64,000 bases of DNA. It comes from Clostridium sp. CS001. Its GTDB lineage: Bacteria; Bacillota; Clostridia; Clostridiales; Clostridiaceae. Location of the stretch: NCBI RefSeq assembly GCF_020443565.1, contig NZ_JAIZZN010000002.1, positions 176,521-240,520 on the forward strand. The letters are read 5' to 3'. The first letter of the stretch is position 1, and each line of letters opens with the position of its first letter. Under the pieces are notes generated by a model that saw only the letters and a list, made by a program, of their open reading frames with translations, made no database searches and had not been told where the DNA came from. Shown here piece by piece: positions 18,816 to 28,536 of this stretch. Made by a program: the position numbers and the translations under genes.

Positions 18816-20503
18816 TAATATTCATCCTCCTCAAACATGGTGTTTTTAAGCTCATTTAGTGCTATTTGAGTTTCCGCTGTAGTTTCGCCAAGCAGGGAAG
18901 CGATTTCGTGAACAATGCCTATTTGTTTTTCTAGTATTTTATCAGCAATATTTTTTGCATTATTTCTTGAAGCTAGAATTTTTTCTCTCTTTAAATGATT
19001 CTTGGTTATATCTTTCATTATGCAAATTACTACATGGCTAGTTTTATCATATAATAGTAACAGTTCTATATATTTTTCATACTCTGCCAAGTAAACCTTT
19101 TTAATTATTTTACCTTCCTCCTTAGAAATTACATTAACGAAGTCAAACTCGTCCATAATTCTTGAAACAGGTACACCTATAACATCTTCACTTTTGGAAA
19201 TTCTAAAAATATTGCAGGCAGCTCTATTAATTTGTTGAATTCGGAGATCCATATCTACTGCTAAAATTGCATTTGGAGTTGCATTTATGATTTTATCTGA
19301 GAAGGATTCTGCTTTGCTCCTCATATAGGGAAGGCACATGGTTATTTCAGCTTTGCCAAAGTACACAGCAATGGCTTTTTCTCTACAGGTGTTATAGCCA
19401 CAGGTACCACAATTAAGCTCATCACTTAGAGTATTTCTACCCATTTTTTTTAGTATTGCTGCAACATCACTTTTGCTAGGAGGCAAACAAATAATCTCTT
19501 CACTTTTAATTTCTTTGTATAGATCCATTTCTGTATTTAAATCATAATCACAGGGGATTTCTTTATTGAAAGCAAGCTCTTCAACCTTTATTTGTGCGTT
19601 TATAAGCTTAAATTTATTTTTACCCCTTGTAGGACCATTAATACAGCTACCTTTACAAGCACTCATTTCGATGAAGCAATTTTCAAAATCCCCGTTGTCT
19701 ATTTCAGAAAGAGCCTGAATGCAGTTGTCAATGCCATCTATAGCAATATATTTATAGTCTGTATTTATGTTCATGGTTTTAATTATTCCACCAGCTACAG
19801 GAAAGAATCTAGATAAATATTTTGAGGAAGTTATGTCCTCCACATTAGTCAGATTAATTTGTTCTTCCTCAAGCCACTGATTTAGTTCATCAAAGGTTAA
19901 CACCATGTCTACTGACCCTTGGCAACTTTCGATTTCACCTTTTTTAGAGATGCAAGGACCGATAAATACCACCTGTGAGTTTGGAAATTTATCCTTAAGC
20001 AGCTTTCCATGAGCTTCCATAGGGGATAGAACAGGAGCTAAATTTTCAAGTACACTTGGATGATACTTTTGAATTAATTTAACCACCGTGGGGCAACAGG
20101 AAGAAATTATTGTTTTTCCTGTATTTTTAGCTATGAGCTTTTCATATTCACTCTTTACTAAAAAAGCACCTTCGGCTGTCTCATAAGCCTCTGAAAAACC
20201 TAGTTTTTTAAGCAGGTCTTTAAAGGATTTAAAGGTTGAAACATCATAATTTGCAATAAAAGAAGGGGCAACACTAGCGATGACATCTTTTCCACTCCTA
20301 ATTAAGTTTTTAACAATAGCCAAGTCGTTTCTAACTTCTTTAGCATCTTGAGGACAGATTAAAATACAATTTCCACAAAGTATGCAGTCTCTTTCAATAA
20401 TTTGTGCTTGATGATCCTTTACTTCAATGGATTTTACAGGGCAATTTCGTACACATTTATAGCAGTTTTTACAATTTGCTTTCTTTAATTTTAGAATGCT
20501 CAT
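18815..20503 (-). CDS. Sensory-type [FeFe] hydrogenase-PAS protein (HydS-like)
   Basis: This is a 562-residue multidomain protein. Residues 1-60 carry two ferredoxin motifs (CKNCYKCVRNCP, CILCGNCILICP). Residues 75-330 are a hydrogenase large-subunit domain with SSCCPTV, GPCISKK and EMSACKGSCINGP. Residues 370-410 hold another iron-sulphur motif (CGTCGYNTCREKA). Residues 415-510 are a PAS domain, followed by a helical tail with IVHEIASLLGETTAET. H-cluster cysteines are present, but the context differs from catalytic enzymes. This arrangement matches proposed sensory hydrogenases that couple H2 or redox state to a regulatory output. There is no kinase ATPase domain; the next gene, a phosphatase, overlaps it by one base. 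Confidence 0.82.
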   Translation of the reverse strand: MSILKLKKANCKNCYKCVRNCPVKSIEVKDHQAQIIERDCILCGNCILICPQDAKEVRNDLAIVKNLIRSGKDVIASVAPSFIANYDVSTFKSFKDLLKKLGFSEAYETAEGAFLVKSEYEKLIAKNTGKTIISSCCPTVVKLIQKYHPSVLENLAPVLSPMEAHGKLLKDKFPNSQVVFIGPCISKKGEIESCQGSVDMVLTFDELNQWLEEEQINLTNVEDITSSKYLSRFFPVAGGIIKTMNINTDYKYIAIDGIDNCIQALSEIDNGDFENCFIEMSACKGSCINGPTRGKNKFKLINAQIKVEELAFNKEIPCDYDLNTEMDLYKEIKSEEIICLPPSKSDVAAILKKMGRNTLSDELNCGTCGYNTCREKAIAVYFGKAEITMCLPYMRSKAESFSDKIINATPNAILAVDMDLRIQQINRAACNIFRISKSEDVIGVPVSRIMDEFDFVNVISKEEGKIIKKVYLAEYEKYIELLLLYDKTSHVVICIMKDITKNHLKREKILASRNNAKNIADKILEKQIGIVHEIASLLGETTAETQIALNELKNTMFEEDEY

Positions 20504-20506
20504 AGG

Positions 20507-20752
20507 TTAATCAACCTTCTTTAAAATATATTTATCAAAAACTTCTGTTAAATTCTCTTTTGTTACTCCTGTTATAAGATGTTCATCCACTTTTATGGTT
20601 ACTCCATCCCTGCAATAGCCAAGACAAAAAGCAGCTTTAACTTGAATGTGACAATCTAACTTTTTTTCTATTATCATTGCCTTTAACTCACTCATTATTT
20701 TGTAAGATCCTCTAATGTGGCAACTGCTGCCTATGCATACTAAAATATCCAC
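20507..20752 (-). CDS. Thioredoxin-like [2Fe-2S] ferredoxin
   Basis: This 81-residue protein has cysteines in CIGSSCHIRG and AAFCLGYCRDG, giving the C-x4-C and C-x3-C spacing of thioredoxin-like [2Fe-2S] ferredoxins related to the NuoE/HydC subunit. It probably passes electrons to or from the hydrogenase-like proteins downstream. It starts with GTG behind GGAGG. It is the first gene of the four-gene operon, three bases before the next start, and is divergent from a LysR gene. Confidence 0.82.
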   Translation of the reverse strand: MDILVCIGSSCHIRGSYKIMSELKAMIIEKKLDCHIQVKAAFCLGYCRDGVTIKVDEHLITGVTKENLTEVFDKYILKKVD

Positions 20753-20919
20753 TTTATAGCCTCCTTCATGAATGTTTATTTATAATTAGTAATAATAAAT
20801 AATAAAGCATTTATAATTGATAAAATATTAACAATAGTTTCATTGTAGCATTGAACTTTAGGAGGGGGTAATGTATAATTTATATATCACATATGCTTAA
20901 CAATGAATGGATGATGATT

Positions 20920-21837
20920 ATGAATCTATTACACTTAAAATATATTGTTGAAGTTGAGAAAACCAAATCAATTACAAAAGCTGCACAAAACCTATTTATG
21001 GGGCAACCTAATTTAAGTAGAGCTATTAAGGAGTTAGAAAAGGATATTGGAATTACTATTTTTAGGCGTACTGCTAGGGGCGCGCTACCAACTAGGAAAG
21101 GTACTGAATTTTTAGCATATACAAAGACAATTCTATCTCAAGTTAATGAGTTGGAGTATTTGTACAAACCCTGTAAAGTTGATGAGATAAAATTTAATAT
21201 ATCTGTTCCTCGAGCAACCTATGTTTCTGTGGCATTTTCTGAGTTTGTTAACTCTCTTAATGAAGAAAGAGAAATAAACATATTTTTCAAAGAAACAAAT
21301 TCCATGGAAGCAATAAATGATGTACATAACGGAGATTCTAGTTTAGGAATTATTCGTTATCAGCAGATATATGAAAATCATTTTTTAGATTTTTTAAAGG
21401 ATTTGGATTTGGAATATGAACCGCTTTGGGAATTTGACTTATGTTTGCTTATGTCAAAGGAGCATCCCCTTGCGCATTTGGAGGATATTCCGTATTCAGA
21501 CTTGTGTAGCTATACAGAAATTGTCCATGGGGATTTCCAGGTACCATCTAGTTGTCCTAGTGAGATTAAAAAAGAGGCTAGAAACCAGCTACAGTCAAAG
21601 CAAATTAATGTATATGAGAGGGGAAGTCAATTTGACTTAATACAAAGGGTGGAGGGGTCCTTTATGTGGGTATCGAAAGTTCCACAGGAGGTTTTAGACC
21701 AAAGGAATATGGTGATTCGAAAATCTTCCGCTGGTTCATTGGTTAATAAAGATATTATAATTTATAAGCAGGACCACACCTTCACCGCCCATGAAAAGCA
21801 GTTTATTGATATGGTTAAGAAGGCTACAAAGTATTAA
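20920..21837 (+). CDS. LysR family transcriptional regulator
   Basis: This regulator of about 305 residues has the classic LysR N-terminal winged helix (LKYIVEVEKTKSITKAAQNL, then QPNLSRAIKELEKDIG) and a C-terminal effector-binding domain of the periplasmic-binding-protein fold (about residues 90-300). The start at 20920 (MNLLHLKYI) fits the family; longer frames begin at 20893, 20911 and 20914. It is divergent from the hydrogenase/phosphatase operon, the usual arrangement for a LysR controlling its neighbour. The roughly 140-base gap between start codons would hold both promoters. The effector is unknown. Confidence 0.85.
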   Translation: MNLLHLKYIVEVEKTKSITKAAQNLFMGQPNLSRAIKELEKDIGITIFRRTARGALPTRKGTEFLAYTKTILSQVNELEYLYKPCKVDEIKFNISVPRATYVSVAFSEFVNSLNEEREINIFFKETNSMEAINDVHNGDSSLGIIRYQQIYENHFLDFLKDLDLEYEPLWEFDLCLLMSKEHPLAHLEDIPYSDLCSYTEIVHGDFQVPSSCPSEIKKEARNQLQSKQINVYERGSQFDLIQRVEGSFMWVSKVPQEVLDQRNMVIRKSSAGSLVNKDIIIYKQDHTFTAHEKQFIDMVKKATKY

Positions 21838-21852
21838 GATGCCAAAGAAAAC

Positions 21853-21903
21853 AAAAATAGTTAACCCGTTAAATAAAGTTATTTAACGGGTTAACTATTT
21901 TTG
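21853..21903 (+). terminator. Strong terminator
   Basis: Twenty-three-base arms (TAGTTAACCCGTTAAATAA and its complement) surround a short loop and are followed by TTTTTG. It lies directly after the LysR gene. Confidence 0.9.
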
Positions 21904-22234
21904 TTCAACATGCTCATTTATAAACTTTGATGGGAGTCTTTGTAAGTAAATTAAAGTAACTTTTAGTAAAGGTAAAAAAATTATAGCATACTTACAATTT
22001 TCAAGTTGATTTCCTTAGATAAATCATTCAGTATTTCCTTAACCTCTAATATAATTATACTATAATACTTATTTATATAAAATTCTACTAGAAGTTACAA
22101 AATTTTTAATGAAATATATAAATAAAATAGAATATCTAAAGGGATTTTGTGTGTTTTGTAGAATATATAAGTATTACTTTAGTGTAGTAGCGAGATAAAG
22201 GATAATTATAAATAGATATATGAGAGGTGAATTT

Positions 22235-24742
22235 ATGTTTAGCATAAAAGGTAGAAGCTTTGTTATAGTATTTATTGCAATATTAATTATCTCATTAGGA
22301 AATAGTTACATAAATACAGCCTTTGCTGATAATAAAGTGAGTGAGAGTTCTAATAAAGATCCTTCTTATAAAGAAAAATACATGGATCAAAAGCCTCTGG
22401 GCAGAACAATAATAATAGGAGACGATAAGGATTATCCACCTTATAGTTTTATAGATGAAAAGGGTAATCCAGCTGGTTTTAATGTGGAACTTGCTAAGGC
22501 AGCAGCAAAAGCTATGGGGATTAATGTAATTATTAAACTAGGGGAATGGAGTGAAATTAAAGAAGAACTTGAAAACGGAACAATAGATGCCATATCAGGT
22601 ATGTTCTACTCTGAAGAGAGAGAGAAAATTTATTCATTTACAACAAAACATACAATAACTAGTGGTGATGTATTTACAAGAAAAGATACAATAATAAAGG
22701 ATATAAGAGAGTTAAAAGGAAAAACTGTAGTGGTCCAAACAGGTGATATAGTAGGAGAATTTCTAAAAAAACAGAATCTTAATATTAATTTTATTGAAGT
22801 TCCTACAGTTGATGAGGCACTTTCACTTGTATCCATAAAAAAATATGATTATGCAGCAGTTTTAAAGATTACAGGTCATTATTTAATAAAAAAAGAAAAA
22901 TATTCAAATATTAAAAGTAACGAATTTGGTATTAATCCTAATGGTTACTGCTTTGCCGTAAAAGAAGGAAATAATGATTTGTTATTTACTCTTAATGGAG
23001 GATTACAAATACTTAAGGCCACAGGAGAATTTGATAAAATATATAATAAATGGCTAGGGGTTTATGAATCAAGAACATTATTTCAGGTACTAATAGATTA
23101 CATCTGGTTAATAGCCATTGTTATAGTGACTATACTGCTATTAATATTATGGACTTCGACTCTGAAAATTAAGGTTGATTCACGTACTAGGGAATTATTG
23201 AAACTAAATGATGCATTAAAGGAAAGTCAAGAGGAATTGATAGCATCAAATGAAGAAATTGAGGCTTCGTTTAATGAACTATCAGCTGCAGAGGAAGAAC
23301 TTAGAACTCAATTCCAACAATTAATAGAAAGTGAAGATAATTTAAAGAAAAGTGAAGAACGAAACAAGGCAATAGTAGCTGCTATTCCTGATGTTATCTT
23401 CATAGTGGATGGAAATGGTGTTTTCAAAGACTGCCAAACAAATGATGATTCTATACTAATAATGCCAAAGCATGAGTTCATAGGAAAAACCCTTTGGGAG
23501 GTGCTACCTCCCAAAATAGCTGAAACTGGATTTGAAAAAATCAAATTAGCTCTTAAAAATAATTCTTTGGAAAGCTTTGAATATGACATTGATACACCAG
23601 TGGGTACTAAATACTTTGAACTTCGAATAGTTAGATGCAGAAAAAATGAAATTATTGCAATAAGCAGGGATGTAACGCTAAAATATATTTCAGAAAGAGA
23701 ACTGGAATTTCTAAGCTACCATGACCAGCTTACAGGACTATATAACAGAAGATTTTTTGAAGAAGAGCTTAAAAGATTAGACAATAAAGAAAATCTTCCA
23801 CTTACCATATTTATGGCTGATGTTAATGGACTAAAACTAGTAAATGACTCTTTTGGACATGCCACTGGTGATGAATTATTAAAAAGGATTGCAATGGTAA
23901 TACTTAAGGGATGCGGCGATAATGGAACTGTATCTCGTATAGGAGGAGATGAATTTGTAATACTATTACCTAAGGTAGATACCATTAAAGCAGAGGAAAT
24001 TTTCAAGTGTATTTCAGCCTTAGCCTCTGAGGAAGAGGTATCTTCAATAAAGCTTTCAGTTTCAATCGGATACGAGACTAAATACAATGATGGAGAAGAT
24101 ATATTTGGAGTACTGAAAAAAGCAGAAGATTTTATGTATAAAAAGAAACTTTTTGAAAGTCCAAGCATGAGGGGTAAAACAATAGGGGCGATTATAAATA
24201 CACTATATGAAAAGAATAAAAGGGAAGAACAACACTCTCATAGAGTATCTGAATATTGCAGCTATTTAGGAAAGGCTATGAAGTTACCAGATGGGGAAGT
24301 ACAAGAATTGAAAACAGCAGGGCTTCTGCATGACATAGGGAAAATTGCAATAGATGATAATATTTTAAATAAACCAGGGAAACTTTCAGAAGCTGAGTGG
24401 GAAGAGCTTAGACGTCATCCGGAAATATCCTATCGTATTTTAAGTTCTGTTAATGATATGTCAGAAATAGCGGACTATGTTCTATCACATCATGAAAGAT
24501 GGGATGGAAATGGGTATCCAAAGGGACTTAAAGGAACGGAAATTCCTATAAAATCAAGAATAATAGGGGTAGTGGATGCTTATGATGCTATAACCAGTGA
24601 ACGGTCTTATAGAGGTGCTTTGTCAAAAGAATTCGCCATAGAAGAGCTTATTAAGAATTCAGGCACTCAATTTGATGCTGAAATTGTAAAAATATTTATT
24701 GAAAAAGTTATAAAAGGTAACGAGAAAAAGCATAAGCAATAA
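22235..24742 (+). CDS. Binding-domain / PAS / GGDEF / HD-GYP signalling protein
   Basis: This 835-residue membrane protein begins with a signal or anchor helix (about residues 8-30) and an extracytoplasmic SBP_bac_3-type amino-acid-binding domain (about 55-275). A membrane helix follows at about 285-308, then a coiled coil (about 315-380), a PAS domain (about 385-490), a GGDEF domain and a C-terminal HD-GYP domain. The cyclase motif RIGGDEF is intact. The phosphodiesterase motifs HDIGKI and HHERWDGNGYPKG are intact. It may therefore make and degrade cyclic di-GMP in response to an external solute. The start ATG at 22235 follows GAGAGGTGA; the longer frame from 22220 contains that site. Confidence 0.9.
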   Translation: MFSIKGRSFVIVFIAILIISLGNSYINTAFADNKVSESSNKDPSYKEKYMDQKPLGRTIIIGDDKDYPPYSFIDEKGNPAGFNVELAKAAAKAMGINVIIKLGEWSEIKEELENGTIDAISGMFYSEEREKIYSFTTKHTITSGDVFTRKDTIIKDIRELKGKTVVVQTGDIVGEFLKKQNLNINFIEVPTVDEALSLVSIKKYDYAAVLKITGHYLIKKEKYSNIKSNEFGINPNGYCFAVKEGNNDLLFTLNGGLQILKATGEFDKIYNKWLGVYESRTLFQVLIDYIWLIAIVIVTILLLILWTSTLKIKVDSRTRELLKLNDALKESQEELIASNEEIEASFNELSAAEEELRTQFQQLIESEDNLKKSEERNKAIVAAIPDVIFIVDGNGVFKDCQTNDDSILIMPKHEFIGKTLWEVLPPKIAETGFEKIKLALKNNSLESFEYDIDTPVGTKYFELRIVRCRKNEIIAISRDVTLKYISERELEFLSYHDQLTGLYNRRFFEEELKRLDNKENLPLTIFMADVNGLKLVNDSFGHATGDELLKRIAMVILKGCGDNGTVSRIGGDEFVILLPKVDTIKAEEIFKCISALASEEEVSSIKLSVSIGYETKYNDGEDIFGVLKKAEDFMYKKKLFESPSMRGKTIGAIINTLYEKNKREEQHSHRVSEYCSYLGKAMKLPDGEVQELKTAGLLHDIGKIAIDDNILNKPGKLSEAEWEELRRHPEISYRILSSVNDMSEIADYVLSHHERWDGNGYPKGLKGTEIPIKSRIIGVVDAYDAITSERSYRGALSKEFAIEELIKNSGTQFDAEIVKIFIEKVIKGNEKKHKQ

Positions 24743-24790
24743 AAATGAAAAAAATAAGAATATCAAAAGATATTCTTATTTTTTTCATTT
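24742..24790. terminator. Bidirectional terminator
   Basis: AAATAAGAATATC and GATATTCTTATTT form the stem around AAAA, flanked by A and T runs. It follows the GGDEF/HD-GYP gene and faces the converging gamma-glutamylcyclotransferase-like gene. Confidence 0.88.
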
Positions 24791-24850
24791 TATTAGATAA
24801 TAATTAATCTGTACTAGGTGTTTTCATAGGAAATTCCAACAACAGCTAAA

Positions 24851-25792
24851 TTATTTTTTTATAAGTTCACACCCAACTAAATATTTCATTACCTCAAAAT
24901 CACTCATTTCAGGGTAGGTTTCCTTTAAGCCCCTTCTAATTACTTCAAGATAACTATCATTAGGGTTGTGATAAGGTCTAGTATTTTTATTAGTAATGGT
25001 AACAATCTCAATACCATTATAATCGCCTAAAGAAAGAGTCTCATTATATAAGTTTTCATCACGTCCCTCTTGACGGGAGATATCTTCAAACTGTTCTCCT
25101 GTAATAAGGTACATCCTACCTAAAGTTTTTCCTATGCTTTGAGTATCTAAGAAGGCAATTCCACCAGGACCCCAAGGGGAACTGTCGTTACCATAATACA
25201 TTTTATAAGGGATAGCTACCGGCCTTGTATCATTTGGTATTGCTTTATTCCTACAACCTTCATAATTTTCACCATTAAGTTTAGATTTTCCACCTTTAAT
25301 ATAAAGTAATAATCTTTCATAAATAAGGTTAGAACCATAGCTTGCATACCAAATGTAATCCTTTCTTTTTATATCCATCTTAGGTTGGGTATCACAACTA
25401 ACTTTAATATTATTTGAAGAATCTTTATTGTACACATAGATATAAGCTTCTTGAACGTCATCATTATCAATCTCATTAACTACCTTAATTGATTTCCTTG
25501 TAAACAAGTTTGCTTTTGCCTCAGATATATCTAAATTACATAATAGATTTTCATCCACAATATACATCTCGCCACGAACTTTATCAATTGTATTTTGAGC
25601 TATTAGAGGATAACTACCAAAGTCATATATTTGAAATCCGTCAGCAACAAAATAACCTGCAAATCTAGCATCAGATAAGAAATTCTCATGATTGCTATGT
25701 CCTTTCATAAGCGCGCCATATACAAAAAGCCTTATTTTTTCATTGTTTTCTAATTTAACATTTTCTTCTGGTGTATGCAATTTATCTACCAT
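24851..25792 (-). CDS. Double gamma-glutamylcyclotransferase-like protein
   Basis: This 313-residue protein appears to contain two copies of the small GGCT/AIG2-type barrel. The first (about residues 22-130) begins LFVYGALMKG and contains YPLIAQN and VRGEMYIV. The second (about 145-310) begins YASYGSNL and contains GGIAFL and LGRMYLI. Both repeat the YG(S/A)-L loop that binds the gamma-glutamyl group. Single-domain relatives release 5-oxoproline from gamma-glutamyl amines or amino acids. The fused double arrangement is less usual and the substrate is unknown. The start ATG follows GGAGGGATA. Confidence 0.75.
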   Translation of the reverse strand: MVDKLHTPEENVKLENNEKIRLFVYGALMKGHSNHENFLSDARFAGYFVADGFQIYDFGSYPLIAQNTIDKVRGEMYIVDENLLCNLDISEAKANLFTRKSIKVVNEIDNDDVQEAYIYVYNKDSSNNIKVSCDTQPKMDIKRKDYIWYASYGSNLIYERLLLYIKGGKSKLNGENYEGCRNKAIPNDTRPVAIPYKMYYGNDSSPWGPGGIAFLDTQSIGKTLGRMYLITGEQFEDISRQEGRDENLYNETLSLGDYNGIEIVTITNKNTRPYHNPNDSYLEVIRRGLKETYPEMSDFEVMKYLVGCELIKK

Positions 25793-25942
25793 AATAGTAT
25801 CCCTCCATAAGTTATTATTTTATAATGTACTAATCAAATTATAACACGTTAATGGAGTAAATTGTTAGAAAATTTGAAAAAAGTGAAATTGCGGTACTAG
25901 GTACTATATAAGCATGTTGATGATTGCTATGACATCTGCTAT

Positions 25943-26998
25943 CTAGATAACCAATTTTTCAACATATAAATCTTTTTCTTTTTTAAGGTCAAGAAATCCA
26001 TTGTCATCTAGTAAAGTGGGTTTTGTTAAATCATTTATATGTACTTGGATGATTTTACATACACGCTGGTCGTTTAGTATGACATTTTCACCCATATAAT
26101 AATTTACAATGTGATTCAAAAACATATTGCAATATGTAGAATCAAGTTTTGTAATACTTTCGTCTTGAATTAATTTTAGAACCCCTAAAGGGCCTTTAAC
26201 TGTTTCCGAATGTCTGTTTGAATTAGCTTTATCAAATAAATCTGCAATAGCTATTATTCTGGCAAACTTTGATATTTTATCGCCCTTTGCTTGTAATGGA
26301 TACCCAGAACCGTCCAGTCTTTCATGGTGCATCAGTACTGCAAGACCAACAGACGCATCAACATATGGAATTTCTTTAACAAAATGATAGCCAATTACAG
26401 GATGAGTTCTGAAAGTTTCAAGTTCTTTAGGGGTTAAATTCGGTTCTTTACCTATTATATCCATGCTTATTTTCATTTTACCAAAGTCATGTAAAATTGC
26501 TGAATAAGTCAATAAATTTAGATCTTTTTCATTAAGTCCTACCCATTTGCCCAGTATAAAACTAATAGCGGCTACATTTACGCTGTGCCTATAAATTGAA
26601 TTGCTTCCACTACCATAGGTGACTATATTTCTAATTACCATTCCTGTTGCACTGAATTCTTCTTGAATTCTATGTGAGAAGGCTTGTATCTCTGTGATTT
26701 CAGGATTTTTCAAAGTAGATATATTTTCAAATATATTCTCTAAATTAGAGGAGAATTCATTAAAGGTGCCTTCAAGTTCTTCTGCTGTTTTCACCTTAAG
26801 GGGTGAAGCCTCACTAGAATTATCGTCTAAATAAACCTCCACCTTATCAATAATGTAGTTTTGTTTTAGCTTGCTTATCATTTGCTGCGTAATAGCAACA
26901 CCTTTAGCGAGTAATACTGTGCCATCAACGCTTATATCCATAGATGATATCATTCCTGCTTGTAGTGTATTAATTGGTAATACTTTTTTTGATAGCAT
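25943..26998 (-). CDS. HD-GYP cyclic-di-GMP phosphodiesterase-like protein
   Basis: This 351-residue soluble protein has an N-terminal 120-residue region with VLAKGVAITQQMI, similar to segments preceding many HD-GYP domains, and a C-terminal HD-GYP domain (about residues 130-320). Metal and signature motifs are visible as ILHDFGKMKI, RTHPVIGYHF and HHERLDGSGYPLQAKGD, all intact. The predicted role is hydrolysis of cyclic di-GMP. It lacks a receiver or membrane sensor, so its input is unclear. The ATG follows GAGGTGAAA. Confidence 0.87.
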   Translation of the reverse strand: MLSKKVLPINTLQAGMISSMDISVDGTVLLAKGVAITQQMISKLKQNYIIDKVEVYLDDNSSEASPLKVKTAEELEGTFNEFSSNLENIFENISTLKNPEITEIQAFSHRIQEEFSATGMVIRNIVTYGSGSNSIYRHSVNVAAISFILGKWVGLNEKDLNLLTYSAILHDFGKMKISMDIIGKEPNLTPKELETFRTHPVIGYHFVKEIPYVDASVGLAVLMHHERLDGSGYPLQAKGDKISKFARIIAIADLFDKANSNRHSETVKGPLGVLKLIQDESITKLDSTYCNMFLNHIVNYYMGENVILNDQRVCKIIQVHINDLTKPTLLDDNGFLDLKKEKDLYVEKLVI

Positions 26999-27315
26999 AT
27001 CATTTCACCTCATATATCATTAATTTTATTTTTAAGAATGAGTAAAGTACCTAATAGCACTATTACGTACATTATATTTATCGTATTAAATTTATATTTC
27101 TAAATGGGTATTTGTAAAACAAGAAATCTTTTTCAATATATTTTTTGATTTAATTTAAATTACAGTTCAAAAAATATTTGGAGCTGTAAATTTAATGCGG
27201 CGGTGTGTGAAATCACTAAATTTAGAAAACTTTTAACAACACAGTTAGTAAAGATGTTATATAATAGGTATAGGTTTTACTAATGGGAATAATACTACAA
27301 AAAGGAGTGTTTATT

Positions 27316-27678
27316 ATGAAATTTTGTTGGACTACAATAATGGTTAAAAATATGGAGGAATCTTTAAAATTTTATCAAGAAATAATTGAATTAAATATTG
27401 ATAGAAGATTTAAAGCAGGTCCAGGGATGGAAATAGCTTTTCTAGGTGAGGGAGAAACAAAACTTGAGTTAATACATGATAGTAATCTTGAACAGGTAAA
27501 CTTAGGTAAAGATATATCAGTAGGATTTCAAGTTAATTCAGTTGATGAGATGATGACCTTCGTTAAAGAAAAGGGTTTAGAAATTCATAGTGGTCCATTT
27601 GAGCCAAATCCAAATATAAAGTATTTTTATATTTTAGATCCAAATGGATTGAAGATTCAGCTTTTAGAAACTAAATAG
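27316..27678 (+). CDS. VOC (glyoxalase/bleomycin-resistance-like) protein
   Basis: This 120-residue protein has the vicinal-oxygen-chelate pattern: a start of WTTIMVKNMEESLKFYQE, a central KLELIHD metal-site region and a final YFYILDPNGLKIQLLE strand. Members bind a divalent metal and act as lyases, isomerases or drug-binding proteins. The exact reaction cannot be assigned. The start is the ATG at 27316, which follows AAAGGAG; the frame beginning at 27283 contains that site. TATAAT at 27260-27265 is a possible -10 box. Confidence 0.8.
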   Translation: MKFCWTTIMVKNMEESLKFYQEIIELNIDRRFKAGPGMEIAFLGEGETKLELIHDSNLEQVNLGKDISVGFQVNSVDEMMTFVKEKGLEIHSGPFEPNPNIKYFYILDPNGLKIQLLETK

Positions 27679-27731
27679 TTACATTTAAGTTTAGTGAGTT
27701 TATTTGCATCTGTTACATACATCAACTCAAG

Positions 27732-27769
27732 AAGCATAATTTGAGCGTTTTTCAAGTTATGCTTTGTAT
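27732..27769 (+). terminator. Terminator after VOC gene
   Basis: AAGCATAATTTG pairs with CAAGTTATGCTT around a T-rich loop and is followed by TGTATTTT. Confidence 0.65.
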
Positions 27770-27938
27770 TTTGAATTATCGATTTTAACATCATGTAAAG
27801 CTACAATTGATACTATATAACAACGTTAGTTATACTTTATTTTAAAAATAAAACGTATAAATATAAAAAAAATTCTAAAATAGTACATCAAAAAAAATGG
27901 AATGAAATACAACAAAGTTATTCATTACTATATAGTAA

Positions 27939-27990
27939 AAAAGCATACTCTGATTTAGAAATTTTTTAAAAATCTGAGTATGCTTTTATA
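27939..27990. terminator. Orphan terminator inside a long gene-free stretch
   Basis: AAAAGCATACTC and GATTT pair with AAATC and GAGTATGCTTTT, each side with one unpaired T, flanked by A and T runs. No gene ends here: the VOC gene already has a terminator 170 bases upstream. It may end a small RNA. The rest of 27679-28536 is A+T-rich without other clear signals, apart from the small frame at 28256. Confidence 0.65.
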
Positions 27991-28255
27991 TTAAACTTAA
28001 TCTGTGATAATTTTTAAATTTTAATTATAAACCTATATAAATCCTAAAGTTATTTTGTTTTTATATTGTTTTACTTTTAAAGTAAATTGAGTATAACACC
28101 AGAGAAGATAAAAGAAATATAATAAATTTATTATAATTAATCTGCAAAGAAAGTGTGAATAAGGAATGTGAAATTCTTATCACATTCAAATATCTTAACA
28201 ATGGAATATAAAAGATGAAATCTTTAGCAAAACAGAAGAGAAACCGAGGGATTCT

Positions 28256-28408
28256 ATGAAAAACATCGGTTTTTTTGCAGTAGATATGATTGTTTGGTGT
28301 TTTATATCAAAAATTGAAGTTTGTACACTTTCTATGGTTCTGATACTATTGTTGAGGATTTATATTAAGAAAAGTTCTGACAAAGGATTTGCACTTATAA
28401 AAATTTAA
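28256..28408 (+). CDS. Possible small hydrophobic protein (50 aa)
   Basis: An ATG frame of 50 codons follows a CGAGGG ribosome-like site at a 6-base distance. It would encode a protein with two hydrophobic stretches (IGFFAVDMIVWCF and LSMVLILLLRIYI). The only support is spacing and hydrophobicity. A hairpin (AAACCGA at 28241-28247 with TCGGTTT at 28266-28272, followed by T) covers the ribosome site, which could equally make this a terminator with no gene. I do not recognise it. Confidence 0.25.
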   Translation: MKNIGFFAVDMIVWCFISKIEVCTLSMVLILLLRIYIKKSSDKGFALIKI

Positions 28409-28536
28409 TAATATGAATTGTTTAGAATAGTTATTTCTATGTTTCTAAAAGTATATATAAGCTTATTATTTTTATTGAAAGACATATGGAAAGTTGTTTA
28501 TCTCTATCTAATACAATATCAAGTGGAGGAAAGTAA

